From Clostridiales bacterium (GTDB lineage: Bacteria > Bacillota > Clostridia > Oscillospirales > Oscillospiraceae), in assembly GCA_022786995.1 (NCBI GenBank), contig JALFUW010000012.1, forward strand, positions 1 through 64,000: a DNA stretch of 64,000 nucleotides. The letters are read 5' to 3'. This document shows positions 33,018 through 41,564 of this stretch, piece by piece. The notes under the pieces were generated by a model. It was not told the origin of the DNA and searched no databases. It was given only the letters and a program-made list of their open reading frames with translations. The position numbers and the translations under genes are program-made. Within the stretch, counting starts at the first letter, position 1, and each line of letters opens with the position of its first letter.

Positions 33018-34247
33018 ATGGCAAACAACAATCAGGATTGGGAAGCGCTGGGCCGGAATATACAGCAGATCATTGATCAGGCCATCAATTCTCAGGATTA
33101 TCGAACCTTGAACCAGAACATCACCCGGACGGTGAACCACGCCATCGATGTGGGCGGGGAAGCGGTGCGCCGGGCGGTGGACAATGCAGCCCGTGCGGCG
33201 GATAATGCGGCCCGGGCTGCGGATAACGCTTCCCGAACGGCGCAGGTCAGGCAGAAACCGAAGATTATTGAGCAGCCGCAAACCCTGCCTGCGCTCTACG
33301 GCACCACCGACGGCAAGACCGCCGTGGGCATCCTAAAAATCGTGGGCGGAAGCCTGCTGTCCTGCTTTGGCTTTCTGGGCTTTCTGTCCACGGTCATCCT
33401 TGCGGCGGTCACCAGCGTGTCCGGGATTCCGGCAATTTTCGGCTTGGCCGGTCTGGGCTGCGGGGTTGGGCTGATTGTGGGCGGTGTCGGCGGCCTGGAC
33501 CGGGTGAGCCGGTTTAAGAAATACTGCAAAGCCCTGGGAAGAAATACCCACTGTTCCCTGGAACAACTGGCCCGGAGCGTGGGGAAGAACGTGAAATTTG
33601 TCCGCAAAGAGCTGGTGAAAATGATCGATGACGGCTACTTTTTGGAGGGCCATCTGGACGCGGAAGGTAAAAACCTGATCACCAGCCATGAGACCTACCG
33701 GCACTACGAGCAGAGCCGACTGGCGCTGGAAGCCAGAAAACAGGAAGAAAAACGGCTGGAAGCGGAAAAAGAGACGGCAAAATCTGCGGCAGACCCCAGA
33801 GTTCGGGAGGTTATGGAGCGGGGCAGCGCCTTCATTGCTGAAATTCGCCGCTGCAACGATGCCATTCCCGGTGAGGAAATCTCCGGCAAGATTACCCGGA
33901 TGGAGCTGATCATCCGTCGAATCTTCGAGCGGGCTCAGGCCCACCCGGAGATCGTACCCGACCTGAAAAAGCTGATGGACTACTACCTGCCCATGACGGT
34001 AAAGCTCCTGAACGCCTATGCCGATATGGATGCCCAGCCCGTTCAGGGGGAAACCATCCGCTCATCCAAGAAGGAGATCGAGGCTACGCTGGACACCCTG
34101 AATCTGGCCTTTGAAAAGTTGCTGGATGACCTGTTTGAGGATACCGCCATGGACGTATCCAGCGACATTTCCGTACTCAACACCCTGCTTGCCCAGGAGG
34201 GGCTGACAGATGACGAGCTTTCTAAACTGAAGAAACGGGAGATATGA
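33018..34247 (+). CDS. XpaC-like membrane protein (5-bromo-4-chloroindolyl phosphate hydrolysis family)
   Basis: A 409-aa protein. Residues 1-80 are helical with Ala/Arg-rich repeats (NAARAADNAARAADNASRT). Two adjacent membrane helices follow (residues about 110-165), then a cytoplasmic C-terminal domain with coiled coil (EARKQEEKRLEAEKETA) and a helical bundle (PDLKKLMDYYLPMTVKLLNAY) typical of the XpaC family. XpaC and TelA-family proteins are encoded together in many Firmicutes (xpaC-yaaN in Bacillus), as here; the molecular function is unresolved. The start is ATG 33018 after GGAGTGGAG; upstream in-frame codons lie across the promoter -10. Confidence 0.8.
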   Translation: MANNNQDWEALGRNIQQIIDQAINSQDYRTLNQNITRTVNHAIDVGGEAVRRAVDNAARAADNAARAADNASRTAQVRQKPKIIEQPQTLPALYGTTDGKTAVGILKIVGGSLLSCFGFLGFLSTVILAAVTSVSGIPAIFGLAGLGCGVGLIVGGVGGLDRVSRFKKYCKALGRNTHCSLEQLARSVGKNVKFVRKELVKMIDDGYFLEGHLDAEGKNLITSHETYRHYEQSRLALEARKQEEKRLEAEKETAKSAADPRVREVMERGSAFIAEIRRCNDAIPGEEISGKITRMELIIRRIFERAQAHPEIVPDLKKLMDYYLPMTVKLLNAYADMDAQPVQGETIRSSKKEIEATLDTLNLAFEKLLDDLFEDTAMDVSSDISVLNTLLAQEGLTDDELSKLKKREI

Positions 34248-34249
34248 CT

Positions 34250-35392
34250 ATGAGCACTGAATGGAACAAGGAAACGATTCCCAGCCTGACGCTGGAGCCG
34301 GAGCTGGACGATGCCCCGGAGTTGGTTGTGAAAGAGGAGACTGCCCTACAGCAGACCCAGCCGGAGACGGTTCTGACTCCCGAGGAACAGAAAATGGTGG
34401 ATGACTTCGCCGCGAAAATCGACGTGGAGAATACCACCCAGATTTTGCAGTACGGCGCGGGCACCCAGAAGAAAATGGCGGATTTTTCCGATACCGCGCT
34501 GGCAAATGTCCGCACCCAGGACTTAGGAGAAGTGGGAGACCTGATCACAGGCGTGGTCGGAGAGCTGAAGGGGCTGGATGCCGAGGAGGAGAAGGGTCTG
34601 CTGGGCTTCTTCCGCAAGCAGGCGAATAAGCTGGAGGTCATGAAGACCCGTTACGCCAAGGCGGAAGCCAACGTGGAGAAGATCAGCGACGCTTTGCAGC
34701 AGCATCAGGTGCGGCTACTGAAGGATTCTGCGGTTCTCGACAAGATGTACGAGCAGAACCTGGCCTATTTCAAGGAGCTGACCATGTACATTCTGGCGGG
34801 CAAGCAGAAGCTGGAGCAGGTTCGTTCCACCAAGCTGCGCCAGCTGGAGGAAACCGCCCAGCGTACCGGCCTTGCCGAGGACGCCCAGGCGGCCCGGGAT
34901 CTGTCGGAGAAGTGCCTGCGGTTTGAGAAGAAGATTCACGATCTGGAGCTGACGAGAGCTATTTCCATCCAGACCGCGCCCCAGATCCGCATGATCCAGA
35001 ATAACGACACCGTGATGGTGGAGAAGATTCAGACCACGCTGGTGAACACCATCCCCCTGTGGAAAAACCAGATGGTGCTAGCGCTGGGCATCGCCCACTC
35101 CACCGAGGCGGCTCAGGCCCAGCGGCAGGTGACGGATATCACCAATGCGCTGCTGAAACAGAATGCCGAGAAGCTGCACATGGCCTCTGTGGAAACCGCC
35201 AAGGAAGCGGAGCGGGGCATTGTGGATATTGAGACCCTGAAAAAGACCAATGCCGAGCTGATTCAGACCCTGGATGACGTCATGAAGATCCAGGCCGACG
35301 GCCGGGCAAAGCGTCAGGCTGCGGAAGTGGAAATGGCAAAAATGGAAAATGACCTGAAGACCAAGCTTCTTCAGATTCGGAGCGGCAATTGA
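34250..35392 (+). CDS. TelA-family toxic anion resistance protein
   Basis: A 380-aa cytoplasmic, mostly helical protein of the TelA/YaaN family, linked to tellurite and other toxic-anion tolerance and to cell-envelope stress. It shows the family core: VQFG-like QILQYGAGTQKKMADFS near residue 65, LFGFFRK-like KGLLGFFRKQANKLEVM, and MVLALGIAHSTEAAQAQRQV in the C-terminal half. GGGAG lies 8 nt before ATG 34250; the ATG at 34244 overlaps the XpaC stop but is only 2 nt from the site. It is coupled to XpaC-like upstream and to the YdcF-like gene downstream (TTGA overlap). Confidence 0.87.
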   Translation: MSTEWNKETIPSLTLEPELDDAPELVVKEETALQQTQPETVLTPEEQKMVDDFAAKIDVENTTQILQYGAGTQKKMADFSDTALANVRTQDLGEVGDLITGVVGELKGLDAEEEKGLLGFFRKQANKLEVMKTRYAKAEANVEKISDALQQHQVRLLKDSAVLDKMYEQNLAYFKELTMYILAGKQKLEQVRSTKLRQLEETAQRTGLAEDAQAARDLSEKCLRFEKKIHDLELTRAISIQTAPQIRMIQNNDTVMVEKIQTTLVNTIPLWKNQMVLALGIAHSTEAAQAQRQVTDITNALLKQNAEKLHMASVETAKEAERGIVDIETLKKTNAELIQTLDDVMKIQADGRAKRQAAEVEMAKMENDLKTKLLQIRSGN

Positions 35393-36300
35393 CGCGGCTG
35401 GGTAAGCGGCTGCTGGCCGCGGGGATGCTTCTGTGCGTGCTGGCGGCAGGCGTTCTGTCGGCAAAAGCGGATACACAGGAGTATCGGCAGCAGCTGCTGA
35501 AAACCTACAGCAGTGACCCGGAGAATGCCTGTGCAAGGATTGAAGCGCTTTTGACGCAGCTGGAAGGGGAGTCCCCCTCCATGGGCGCCATGTGGCGGCA
35601 GATCATGTCCGACTGGGACAGGCTGAACCATTCCGGCTTTTCTGCCCGCCGTAGTCTCCCGGACGATCTTCCGCAGGATGATTCTCTGTGCATTGTGGTG
35701 TTCGGCTACGGTCTGAACCGGGACGGCTCCATGAAGCCGGAGCTGTTTGACCGCCTGAATGTTGCTCTGCAGGCGGCCCGACAGTATCCCAATGCATACA
35801 TCGCCGTGACCGGCGGTGAGACCGCGAGGGTGAAGGGCATCTCCGAAGCGGCGGTTATGGCCATCTGGCTGATGAACAACGACATCTCCGAGGACAGGAT
35901 CATTCTGGAAAAAAAGTCGCTGAGCACCACGGAAAACGCCAAAAATACCTGTGCGCTGCTGAATCAGAACTACCCGCGGGTCAGACAGCTGGCGGTGGTG
36001 ACCAGCGACTACCATATTTCCCTCGCGGCTACGGTTTTGCAGACCGCCTGCACCTACAGCGCCGCCATGCAGGGAGGCCGGGAGATGAGCGTTGTTGCGG
36101 GGGCTTCCTGCGCTGCCTCGACATCGGTTGGCAATGATCTTTCCACCCAAGCCTGGTGTATCAGCGCCCTGACCGGGACGAAGTGGACAACTGCCAGTTC
36201 GGCATCCGCTGTTCAGAAGGAAGCGGGAGAAGATCTGCCGCTTTGGCAGGAAGAAGAATCGGTTTTCTATGAAGAGAACCTGGACGATTGGTACGAATAA
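35389..36300 (+). CDS. YdcF/SanA-family secreted protein (DUF218)
   Basis: A 303-aa protein with an N-terminal signal peptide or anchor (residues about 6-26, LLAAGMLLCVLAAGVLSAKA). The DUF218 domain is seen as SLCIVVFGYGLNRDGSM, ERLNVALQ-type FDRLNVALQAARQYPNAYIAV, TGGETARVKGISEA, EKKSLSTTENAKNT and VVTSDYHISLAA. YdcF/ElyC/SanA proteins act in the envelope, several in peptidoglycan or lipid-carrier metabolism. The TTG start overlaps the TelA-family stop as TTGA, the third such overlap in the window. A terminator follows. Confidence 0.82.
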   Translation: MTRLGKRLLAAGMLLCVLAAGVLSAKADTQEYRQQLLKTYSSDPENACARIEALLTQLEGESPSMGAMWRQIMSDWDRLNHSGFSARRSLPDDLPQDDSLCIVVFGYGLNRDGSMKPELFDRLNVALQAARQYPNAYIAVTGGETARVKGISEAAVMAIWLMNNDISEDRIILEKKSLSTTENAKNTCALLNQNYPRVRQLAVVTSDYHISLAATVLQTACTYSAAMQGGREMSVVAGASCAASTSVGNDLSTQAWCISALTGTKWTTASSASAVQKEAGEDLPLWQEEESVFYEENLDDWYE

Positions 36301-36303
36301 GGA

Positions 36304-36334
36304 AAGCGGACGGTTTTTGTGCCGTCCGCTTTTT
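36304..36334 (+). terminator. Terminator after the YdcF-like gene
   Basis: AAGCGGACGG (36304-36313) pairs with CCGTCCGCTT (36322-36331), then TTT. Because the MgtC-like gene ends at 36338 on the other strand, it may serve both directions. Confidence 0.85.
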
Positions 36335-36337
36335 GCA

Positions 36338-37012
36338 TTAAAGCTCTTCCAGATAAACAACGCCGTCCACTGCCCGGATTTTGTCCAGCAATAGCTGGTG
36401 GCTCCGTTTGGCTTTGGATTTCAGGGTTACGATAAAGGAGCGAATCCCTTCTTCGGATACTTCCGTGTGGTCAAGCTGAAAATTGTCGATATCCAGTCCC
36501 AACTCCCGAATGCCCCTGATGAAGCTGCCCAGCGTTACAGCGGTGCTCAGCTCCACATAGATTTCCATGATTCTGGAGTTGCGGTGCATCCGATCATCCC
36601 ATCGGTGCATCACCGTCAGAACAATATAAATTGCGCAGCCACCCAGCACGGCAGCTTCATAAAACCCGATTCCAATGGCAAGCCCCACAGCCGCCGCGGC
36701 CCACAGTCCGGCAGCGGTTGTCAGGCCCCGGATCTGATTGCGCTTCGTCACCACAATGGTGCCCGCCCCCAGAAAGCCGATGCCGCTGACCACCTGTGAG
36801 CCCATCCGCACGGGGTCGCCGGTTCCAAACACCTGATAGATGTATTGGTTGGTCAGCATAATGAGGCATGCCCCCACGCACACCAGCATATAGGTTCGCA
36901 GACCTGCTGGCCGGTTTTTCATGCCCCGCTCCATGCCGATGATGCCGCCAAGGGCAAAGGCGGCGAGAATGCGTATGAGAATGGAGAGGTAGGTAACTTC
37001 CCTGATGACCAT
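36338..37012 (-). CDS. MgtC/SapB-family membrane protein
   Basis: A 224-aa protein with about five membrane helices and a cytoplasmic C-terminal ACT-like domain. The family signature is visible: GGIIGMERGMKNRPAGLRT, RMGSQVVSGIGFLGAGTIV, and RGLTTAAGLWAAAAVGLAIG. MgtC-family proteins influence magnesium homeostasis and ATP synthase or transporter activity; the exact role here is unknown. The start at 37012 (MVIREVTYLS) is the best by protein shape, but its ribosome binding site is weak; a start at 37045 is possible. Confidence 0.88.
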   Translation of the reverse strand: MVIREVTYLSILIRILAAFALGGIIGMERGMKNRPAGLRTYMLVCVGACLIMLTNQYIYQVFGTGDPVRMGSQVVSGIGFLGAGTIVVTKRNQIRGLTTAAGLWAAAAVGLAIGIGFYEAAVLGGCAIYIVLTVMHRWDDRMHRNSRIMEIYVELSTAVTLGSFIRGIRELGLDIDNFQLDHTEVSEEGIRSFIVTLKSKAKRSHQLLLDKIRAVDGVVYLEEL

Positions 37013-37195
37013 ATCAAACACCGGCTTTCTCTTTGAAATTATCATCATTTTATCATCGGATGAAAACACTGTCAAGCAATCCCGTGCCCAGGTCCCGGCG
37101 TTGGTTTCGGGAGGATCAGAATTTGTTAAATTCACTAAAATTAGAGTGACCAATTTAGTTATATTGATAATTTGCGGCAGCGGACACGCAAATTG

Positions 37196-37224
37196 TTGAC
37201 GAATCCCGGAAAACGTACTATACT
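37196..37224 (+). promoter_or_regulatory. Sigma-A promoter of malQ
   Basis: TTGACG (37196-37201), 17-nt spacer, TATACT (37219-37224). The transcript leader would be about 95 nt. Confidence 0.8.
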
Positions 37225-37235
37225 GACGAAGAAGA

Positions 37236-37245
37236 GAAACGTTTC
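37236..37245 (+). promoter_or_regulatory. Probable LacI/CcpA-family operator of malQ
   Basis: GAAACGTTTC is a perfect 10-bp palindrome with a central CG, typical of LacI-family operators, located 12 nt after the -10 box where a bound repressor would block initiation. Control by maltodextrin status or carbon catabolite repression is inferred. Confidence 0.5.
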
Positions 37246-37325
37246 CAATTCTGGTTTGCGAATGGGGAGACGATGCTCGCCGGGACGAACCGTCGTGGTG
37301 ATTCTGAAAAAAGAGGAGTATTCTT

Positions 37326-38858
37326 ATGAACCGTTATGCAGGTGTTCTGCTGTCCGTTACCAGCCTGCCGTCGAAGTACGGCATCGGCTGCTTTGATCAG
37401 GCAGCTTATGATTTCGTTGACTGGCTGGAAAAAGCCGGACAGCGCTACTGGCAGATTCTGCCTCTGGGCGCTACCTCCCATGGTGCGTCCGACGATTCAC
37501 CCTATCAGGCCTATTCCGCATTCGCGGGAAATCCCTACATGATCAGCCTTGAAGCCCTGATCGAGGAAGGGGTTCTGACGCGGGCCGAGTGCGATGCCGC
37601 TGACTTTGGCACCAATCCTGCCAAGGTGGATTTTGTAAAGCTCAGTAAGAACCGGCTTTCCCTGCTGCACAAGGCCTATGAGCGCAGCGATATTTCAAAA
37701 AATGCGGATTTCCGCAGATTCTGCGCCAGCAACGCCTGGTGGCTGGATGATTTCGCCCTGTTCATGGCTCTGAAGGACTATTTCAGCGACGCGCCCTTCC
37801 GCCAGTGGCCCGAGGATATTCGGATGCACTGGGGCTTTGCCATGGACTACTACAACCGGGAGCTGTACTTTGACGTGGAGTTCCAGAAGTATCTGCAATT
37901 CAAGTTCGATGAGCAGTGGACAAAGCTGAAGGCCTATGCCAACGGTAAGCACATCCAGATCGTGGGCGACATTCCCATCTACGTTTCTCCCGACGGCGCA
38001 GACGTGTGGGCCCACCCGGAGCTGTTCCAGCTGGACGAGCACAACGCGCCCACCGCCATTGCGGGCTGCCCGCCGGATGCCTTTGCCGCCGACGGTCAGG
38101 TCTGGGGGAACCCCCTGTACCGCTGGGATTATCACCGGGCTACCAATTTCCAGTGGTGGTGCAGCCGGATGTGGTACAGCTTCAAGCTCTATGACGTGGT
38201 TCGTGTGGATCATTTCCGTGGCTTTGACGAATATTTCTCCATTCCCGCCGATGCCGACAGTGCCAAGGCCGGACACTGGGAGAAAGGCCCCGGCATGGAT
38301 CTGTTCAATGCCATCCGCTGGCAGCTGGGCAATGTGAATATCATCGCCGAGGATCTGGGCCTGATGACGGACGGTGTTCGTCGGCTGGTGCGGGACAGTG
38401 GCTGCCCCAACATGAAGGTGCTGCAATTTGCCATCGACCCGGCTGATATTGGCGCCTCCAACGACTACTGGCCCCACAACTACAACGCCAACTGCGTGGT
38501 CTATACCGGCACCCACGACAATGAAACCGTTGCGGGCTGGTACCAGGGCCTTGCCGAGGACGCGAAAAAGCAGGTGCGGGACTATTTGGGGGATTACTAC
38601 ACCCCGGACAATCAGATGTATAAGGTTTTGATCCATCTTGCCATGCGGGCCGTGTCCAAGGACTGCATCATTCCCATTCAGGATCATCTGGGACTGGGCA
38701 ACGAAGCCCGGATGAACCAGCCGGGTACCGTGGGCTTCAACTGGCGTTGGCGGTTAAAGCCCGGCCAGCTGACGCAGGAGCTGGCGAAGGAACTGCTGGC
38801 TCTCACCAAATGCACCGGGCGTGCCAACTGGGATGCCGTCAAAAAGGGAGAACAGTAA
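37326..38858 (+). CDS. malQ: 4-alpha-glucanotransferase (amylomaltase)
   Basis: A 510-aa GH77 enzyme that transfers alpha-1,4-glucan segments in maltodextrin or glycogen metabolism. It starts RYAGVLLSVTSLPSKYGIG, and shows IVGDIPIYVSPDGADVWAHP, the nucleophile region DVVRVDHFRGFDEYF, the acid/base IIAEDLG and the third acid in TGTHDNETVAGWY. Length is normal. GAGGAG precedes ATG 37326. It is a single-gene unit with its own promoter and terminator. Confidence 0.96.
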   Translation: MNRYAGVLLSVTSLPSKYGIGCFDQAAYDFVDWLEKAGQRYWQILPLGATSHGASDDSPYQAYSAFAGNPYMISLEALIEEGVLTRAECDAADFGTNPAKVDFVKLSKNRLSLLHKAYERSDISKNADFRRFCASNAWWLDDFALFMALKDYFSDAPFRQWPEDIRMHWGFAMDYYNRELYFDVEFQKYLQFKFDEQWTKLKAYANGKHIQIVGDIPIYVSPDGADVWAHPELFQLDEHNAPTAIAGCPPDAFAADGQVWGNPLYRWDYHRATNFQWWCSRMWYSFKLYDVVRVDHFRGFDEYFSIPADADSAKAGHWEKGPGMDLFNAIRWQLGNVNIIAEDLGLMTDGVRRLVRDSGCPNMKVLQFAIDPADIGASNDYWPHNYNANCVVYTGTHDNETVAGWYQGLAEDAKKQVRDYLGDYYTPDNQMYKVLIHLAMRAVSKDCIIPIQDHLGLGNEARMNQPGTVGFNWRWRLKPGQLTQELAKELLALTKCTGRANWDAVKKGEQ

Positions 38859-38863
38859 GGAAA

Positions 38864-38899
38864 CGGGCGTTTGTCATTTTGACAAGCGCCCGCCTTTTT
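38864..38899 (+). terminator. Terminator of malQ
   Basis: CGGGCGTTTGTC (38864-38875) pairs with GACAAGCGCCCG (38881-38892), 12 bp with one G-T pair, then CCTTTTTG. The 3' end of the convergent YitT gene overlaps it. Confidence 0.85.
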
Positions 38900-39503
38900 G
38901 AGGGAAACGGATATTTTGAATCCAGCCGATGAGCTGTCCTGACACAATGACCGTCAGCAGGGAATAGCCGATTCGTTTCAGGGGAATATAGCTGAGGGAA
39001 AGGCCCAGCACCGTCAGATCACTGATCAGATACAGCCATTGAATCGGAATTTTTGTCAGATGGGTCAAGCTCATGGCAAGGGCATCGTCGCCGCTGGTTG
39101 CGCCGCCCACCCGGACGCACAGTCCGGCACCCACGCCGATGAACACGGCCCCGGCCACGGAAGCAAGCAAGGGCATCTGGGCGATCTGAGGCCACAGGGG
39201 CGGGAACTGCTCGCAGATGCCGTAGCCCACGGAATAGCCGCAGGCGGCAACCAGAGAATAGCCGATGAACTCTCGGCCCAGGGTCTTCCAGCCCAGCGCG
39301 TAGCACCCGGCGTTCAGTACGAAACTGGAAATGGCGGGGGACAGCCCGACCCAGTGGTGCAGCAGCAGAATCAGACCGAAAATACCGCCCTCGGTAACGC
39401 CGGACAAAGCGTGGATGTTGTACATTCCAAAGGCCTGCAGAGCGGAGGCCAGAAATGCCACTGCACAGGAGGATTTCTTTAATTTTCGGAAAAATGACGG
39501 CAT
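38874..39503 (-). CDS. YitT-family membrane protein
   Basis: A 209-aa protein with about five to six membrane helices. It contains HALSGVTEGGIFGLILLLHH near residue 35 and GGATSGDDALAM, both marks of the YitT (DUF161) family, but lacks the C-terminal soluble DUF2179 domain of the longer members. Function is unknown; transport is often suggested. AGGAGATC lies 7 nt before ATG 39503; the in-frame ATG 39545 lies before the site. Confidence 0.82.
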   Translation of the reverse strand: MPSFFRKLKKSSCAVAFLASALQAFGMYNIHALSGVTEGGIFGLILLLHHWVGLSPAISSFVLNAGCYALGWKTLGREFIGYSLVAACGYSVGYGICEQFPPLWPQIAQMPLLASVAGAVFIGVGAGLCVRVGGATSGDDALAMSLTHLTKIPIQWLYLISDLTVLGLSLSYIPLKRIGYSLLTVIVSGQLIGWIQNIRFPQKGGRLSK

Positions 39504-39535
39504 TTTTGGATCTCCTAACTCTTTATTGAAAAAGA

Positions 39536-39564
39536 ACCATATCACGAAAATAGAAAAATGTCAA
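39536..39564 (-). promoter_or_regulatory. Sigma-A promoter of the YitT gene
   Basis: Minus strand: TTGACA (39564-39559), 17-nt spacer, TATGGT (39541-39536). Confidence 0.7.
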
Positions 39565-39604
39565 GGAAAATGGAAAAGGCTGACAGTGGAAATCTGTGAG
39601 CTTC

Positions 39605-39633
39605 TTGCTATTGGGCGGTTTGTCTGCTACACT
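39605..39633 (+). promoter_or_regulatory. Probable sigma-A promoter of rsmE
   Basis: TTGCTA (39605-39610), 17-nt spacer, TACACT (39628-39633); 22 nt before the rsmE start. Confidence 0.6.
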
Positions 39634-39655
39634 ATAGGAAATGGAGGAAATGACA

Positions 39656-40381
39656 ATGGTTCGATTTTTTGTATCTTCTGAGGAATTAAAACAGGAGGAA
39701 GCAGCACTAACAGAAGAAAACGCCCAGCACGCGAAGGTTTTGCGCCTGAAGCCCGGAGAGACGGTGCTGCTCTGCGATGGGGAAGGTCATGAGGGTGTCT
39801 GCGAGGTGGTGTCCACAGATGGCTGGCGCCTGCGAATGCTCCGGCGACGGGATTCCCAGTCGGAAGCGGCGGTGAAGGTCAGCGTCTACATGGCCCTTCC
39901 AAAGGCGGACAAGCTGGAGCATGTGATTCAGAAGGCCACGGAGCTGGGGGCCTATGAGATCGTCACCTTTCCATCGGCCCGGTGCGTCTCCCGGCCGGAT
40001 GAAAAGAGCCTGAAGAAAAAGCTGGAGCGGTGGGAGAAAATCGCGGCCTCGGCAGCGGAGCAGTCCGGCAGAGGACGCATACCGAAGGTGATTGTATTGA
40101 ACAGCCTTTCCGAGGCCCTGGCGCGGGCGGCACAGGCCGACAAGGCGCTGATGTTCTACGAGCATGAGGAGGCCCTGACCCTGAAAATGGCCTTGTCTAC
40201 CGGCTCCTTTGGCACGGTGAGCCTGCTCACCGGCCCGGAGGGCGGCTTGGAGGAAGCGGAAGTGGCGCAGGCCCGGGAAGCGGGCTTGCAGGTCTGCACC
40301 CTTGGAAAGCGCATCCTGCGCTGTGAGACGGCCCCGCTGTGCGCCCTGTCTGCTGTCATGTACCAGGCGGGGGAATTTTGA
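39656..40381 (+). CDS. rsmE: 16S rRNA m3U1498 methyltransferase
   Basis: A 241-aa SPOUT methyltransferase that methylates U1498 of 16S rRNA. The N-terminal PUA-like part has HAKVLRLKPGETVLLCDGEG. The knotted C-terminal domain has YMALPKADKLEHVIQKATEL, SAAEQSGRGRIPKV, LLTGPEGGLEEAEV and the end LGKRILRCETAPLCALSAV. GGAGGA lies 7 nt before ATG 39656; the ATG at 39650 is too close. A terminator (40391-40418) follows. Confidence 0.93.
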   Translation: MVRFFVSSEELKQEEAALTEENAQHAKVLRLKPGETVLLCDGEGHEGVCEVVSTDGWRLRMLRRRDSQSEAAVKVSVYMALPKADKLEHVIQKATELGAYEIVTFPSARCVSRPDEKSLKKKLERWEKIAASAAEQSGRGRIPKVIVLNSLSEALARAAQADKALMFYEHEEALTLKMALSTGSFGTVSLLTGPEGGLEEAEVAQAREAGLQVCTLGKRILRCETAPLCALSAVMYQAGEF

Positions 40382-40390
40382 ATATGGTTT

Positions 40391-40420
40391 CAGCCAGCCG
40401 GTTCCGGCTGGCTGATTTCT
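40391..40420 (+). terminator. Terminator of rsmE
   Basis: CAGCCAGCCG (40391-40400) pairs with CGGCTGGCTG (40405-40414), followed by ATTTCTT. Confidence 0.65.
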
Positions 40421-40424
40421 TAGG

Positions 40425-40485
40425 CAACACCACACAATGGGAGCTGCGGGCTTCGGCGGATCTTTTGCCCCATTATGCGGTGTTG
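40425..40485. repeat. 61-bp palindromic dispersed repeat, copy 1
   Basis: A 61-bp element with inverted ends (CAACACC...GGTGTTG, then ACAATGGG...CCCATTAT) and a core GGCGGATCTTTTGC. A second copy of exactly the same length lies at 58605-58665, differing at about nine positions, some of them compensatory in the terminal stem. It sits between rsmE and the DUF4097 gene. It has the size and shape of a non-autonomous palindromic element. Confidence 0.75.
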
Positions 40486-40487
40486 AC

Positions 40488-41564
40488 TTATTTGGAGCGG
40501 ATGGAAACGCCGCCGCTCATGGAGCTCATATTGATCCGGCAGGCGCCGTCACCGCTGAGGTAGACGCCGTTCTTTGTGGAATAGGGGAAATCGGAATCGA
40601 ATTTTCCGCTCATGGTGTCCATCTTCACCGCAAAACCCGCATCCTTCGGCAGAACCAGCTCCACAGAGCCGGAGGCGGTATCCATATCGATTGCATTGGG
40701 CACATTGTCCAGCACCGCCTGCACACCGGCAGAGGCGGAATCGCAGTCCAGTTTATTCAGACTGCCCTCAAAATCCACATCCCCGGAGGCGGTGTCGATA
40801 TCCAGCGTATCCACGGTGCAGTTACGAAACTGACACTCGCCGGAGGCGGTATCGATTTCCACCTCAGCAATGGTCAGGTCCCGCACGGACAGCTTGGCGG
40901 AAGCGGCATCCACCTTGACCGCCCGTCCGTTCCAGTCCATGGGGACAAGGATGGTCAGATCCTTGCTGAATTTCAGATTTTTCAAATCTCCGAAGGTGGT
41001 GCTTTTGCAGTATTCGATTTTCAAAGTCCCGCCGTCCTGCTTGCAGATCATGGGGTATTTGGAAGTGTCCTTACCGCTTTCGCTTACCTGGATGCTGCTG
41101 ACATTGGCGGGAGCCAGCCGGATATTGCCGGACACCCAGTCAATCTCGATTTCCTGTAAGTCGGCGCTGAATTGTGCGGCGCCATCGATCCTCCTGAAGC
41201 TGTCCCCGGAGACGGAATCCTCAATACGCAGGTTTTCTGCCGCAATCCAGCCGGAGTCCGGGGAATCCACATAGGCCCATTGGCTGCCGCTGATAAGCTC
41301 CTGCCGGGTGACATGAACGGTGGTTCCCGATAAAAGCTGTGACTTCTGCTGGGCATCGGGAGCGGGCGAGTTCAGAAGCCAGCTGTCTTTGATTACGGTG
41401 GCGGAAATACTGGAGGAATTGCCCATGTCATGCGCTTCAGTGGCTTCAATCTCGGTTATACCGAATAACCCGCCTCTCCAGTTCAGTCCGAGAAGCAAAA
41501 GGCCCAACAGGATGACCAAAACCAGACTCCAAATGATAATACGATTGATGGCGTTACGCTTCAT
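40488..41564 (-). CDS. Membrane-anchored DUF4097 beta-helix-like protein
   Basis: A 358-aa protein with one N-terminal membrane helix (residues about 8-27), an SH3-like segment (LLSGTTVHVTRQE, SQWAYVDSPDSGWIAA) and a DUF4097 domain of repeated short strands. The repeats show as IDTASG units (VEIDTASGECQF, LDIDTASGDVDF, IDMDTASGSVEL, VKMDTMSGKFDS). It ends the PadR-HAAS-DUF4097 operon and overlaps the HAAS gene by 11 nt. This three-gene set is common in Firmicutes and is linked to envelope sensing; the ligand is unknown. Confidence 0.83.
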   Translation of the reverse strand: MKRNAINRIIIWSLVLVILLGLLLLGLNWRGGLFGITEIEATEAHDMGNSSSISATVIKDSWLLNSPAPDAQQKSQLLSGTTVHVTRQELISGSQWAYVDSPDSGWIAAENLRIEDSVSGDSFRRIDGAAQFSADLQEIEIDWVSGNIRLAPANVSSIQVSESGKDTSKYPMICKQDGGTLKIEYCKSTTFGDLKNLKFSKDLTILVPMDWNGRAVKVDAASAKLSVRDLTIAEVEIDTASGECQFRNCTVDTLDIDTASGDVDFEGSLNKLDCDSASAGVQAVLDNVPNAIDMDTASGSVELVLPKDAGFAVKMDTMSGKFDSDFPYSTKNGVYLSGDGACRINMSSMSGGVSIRSK

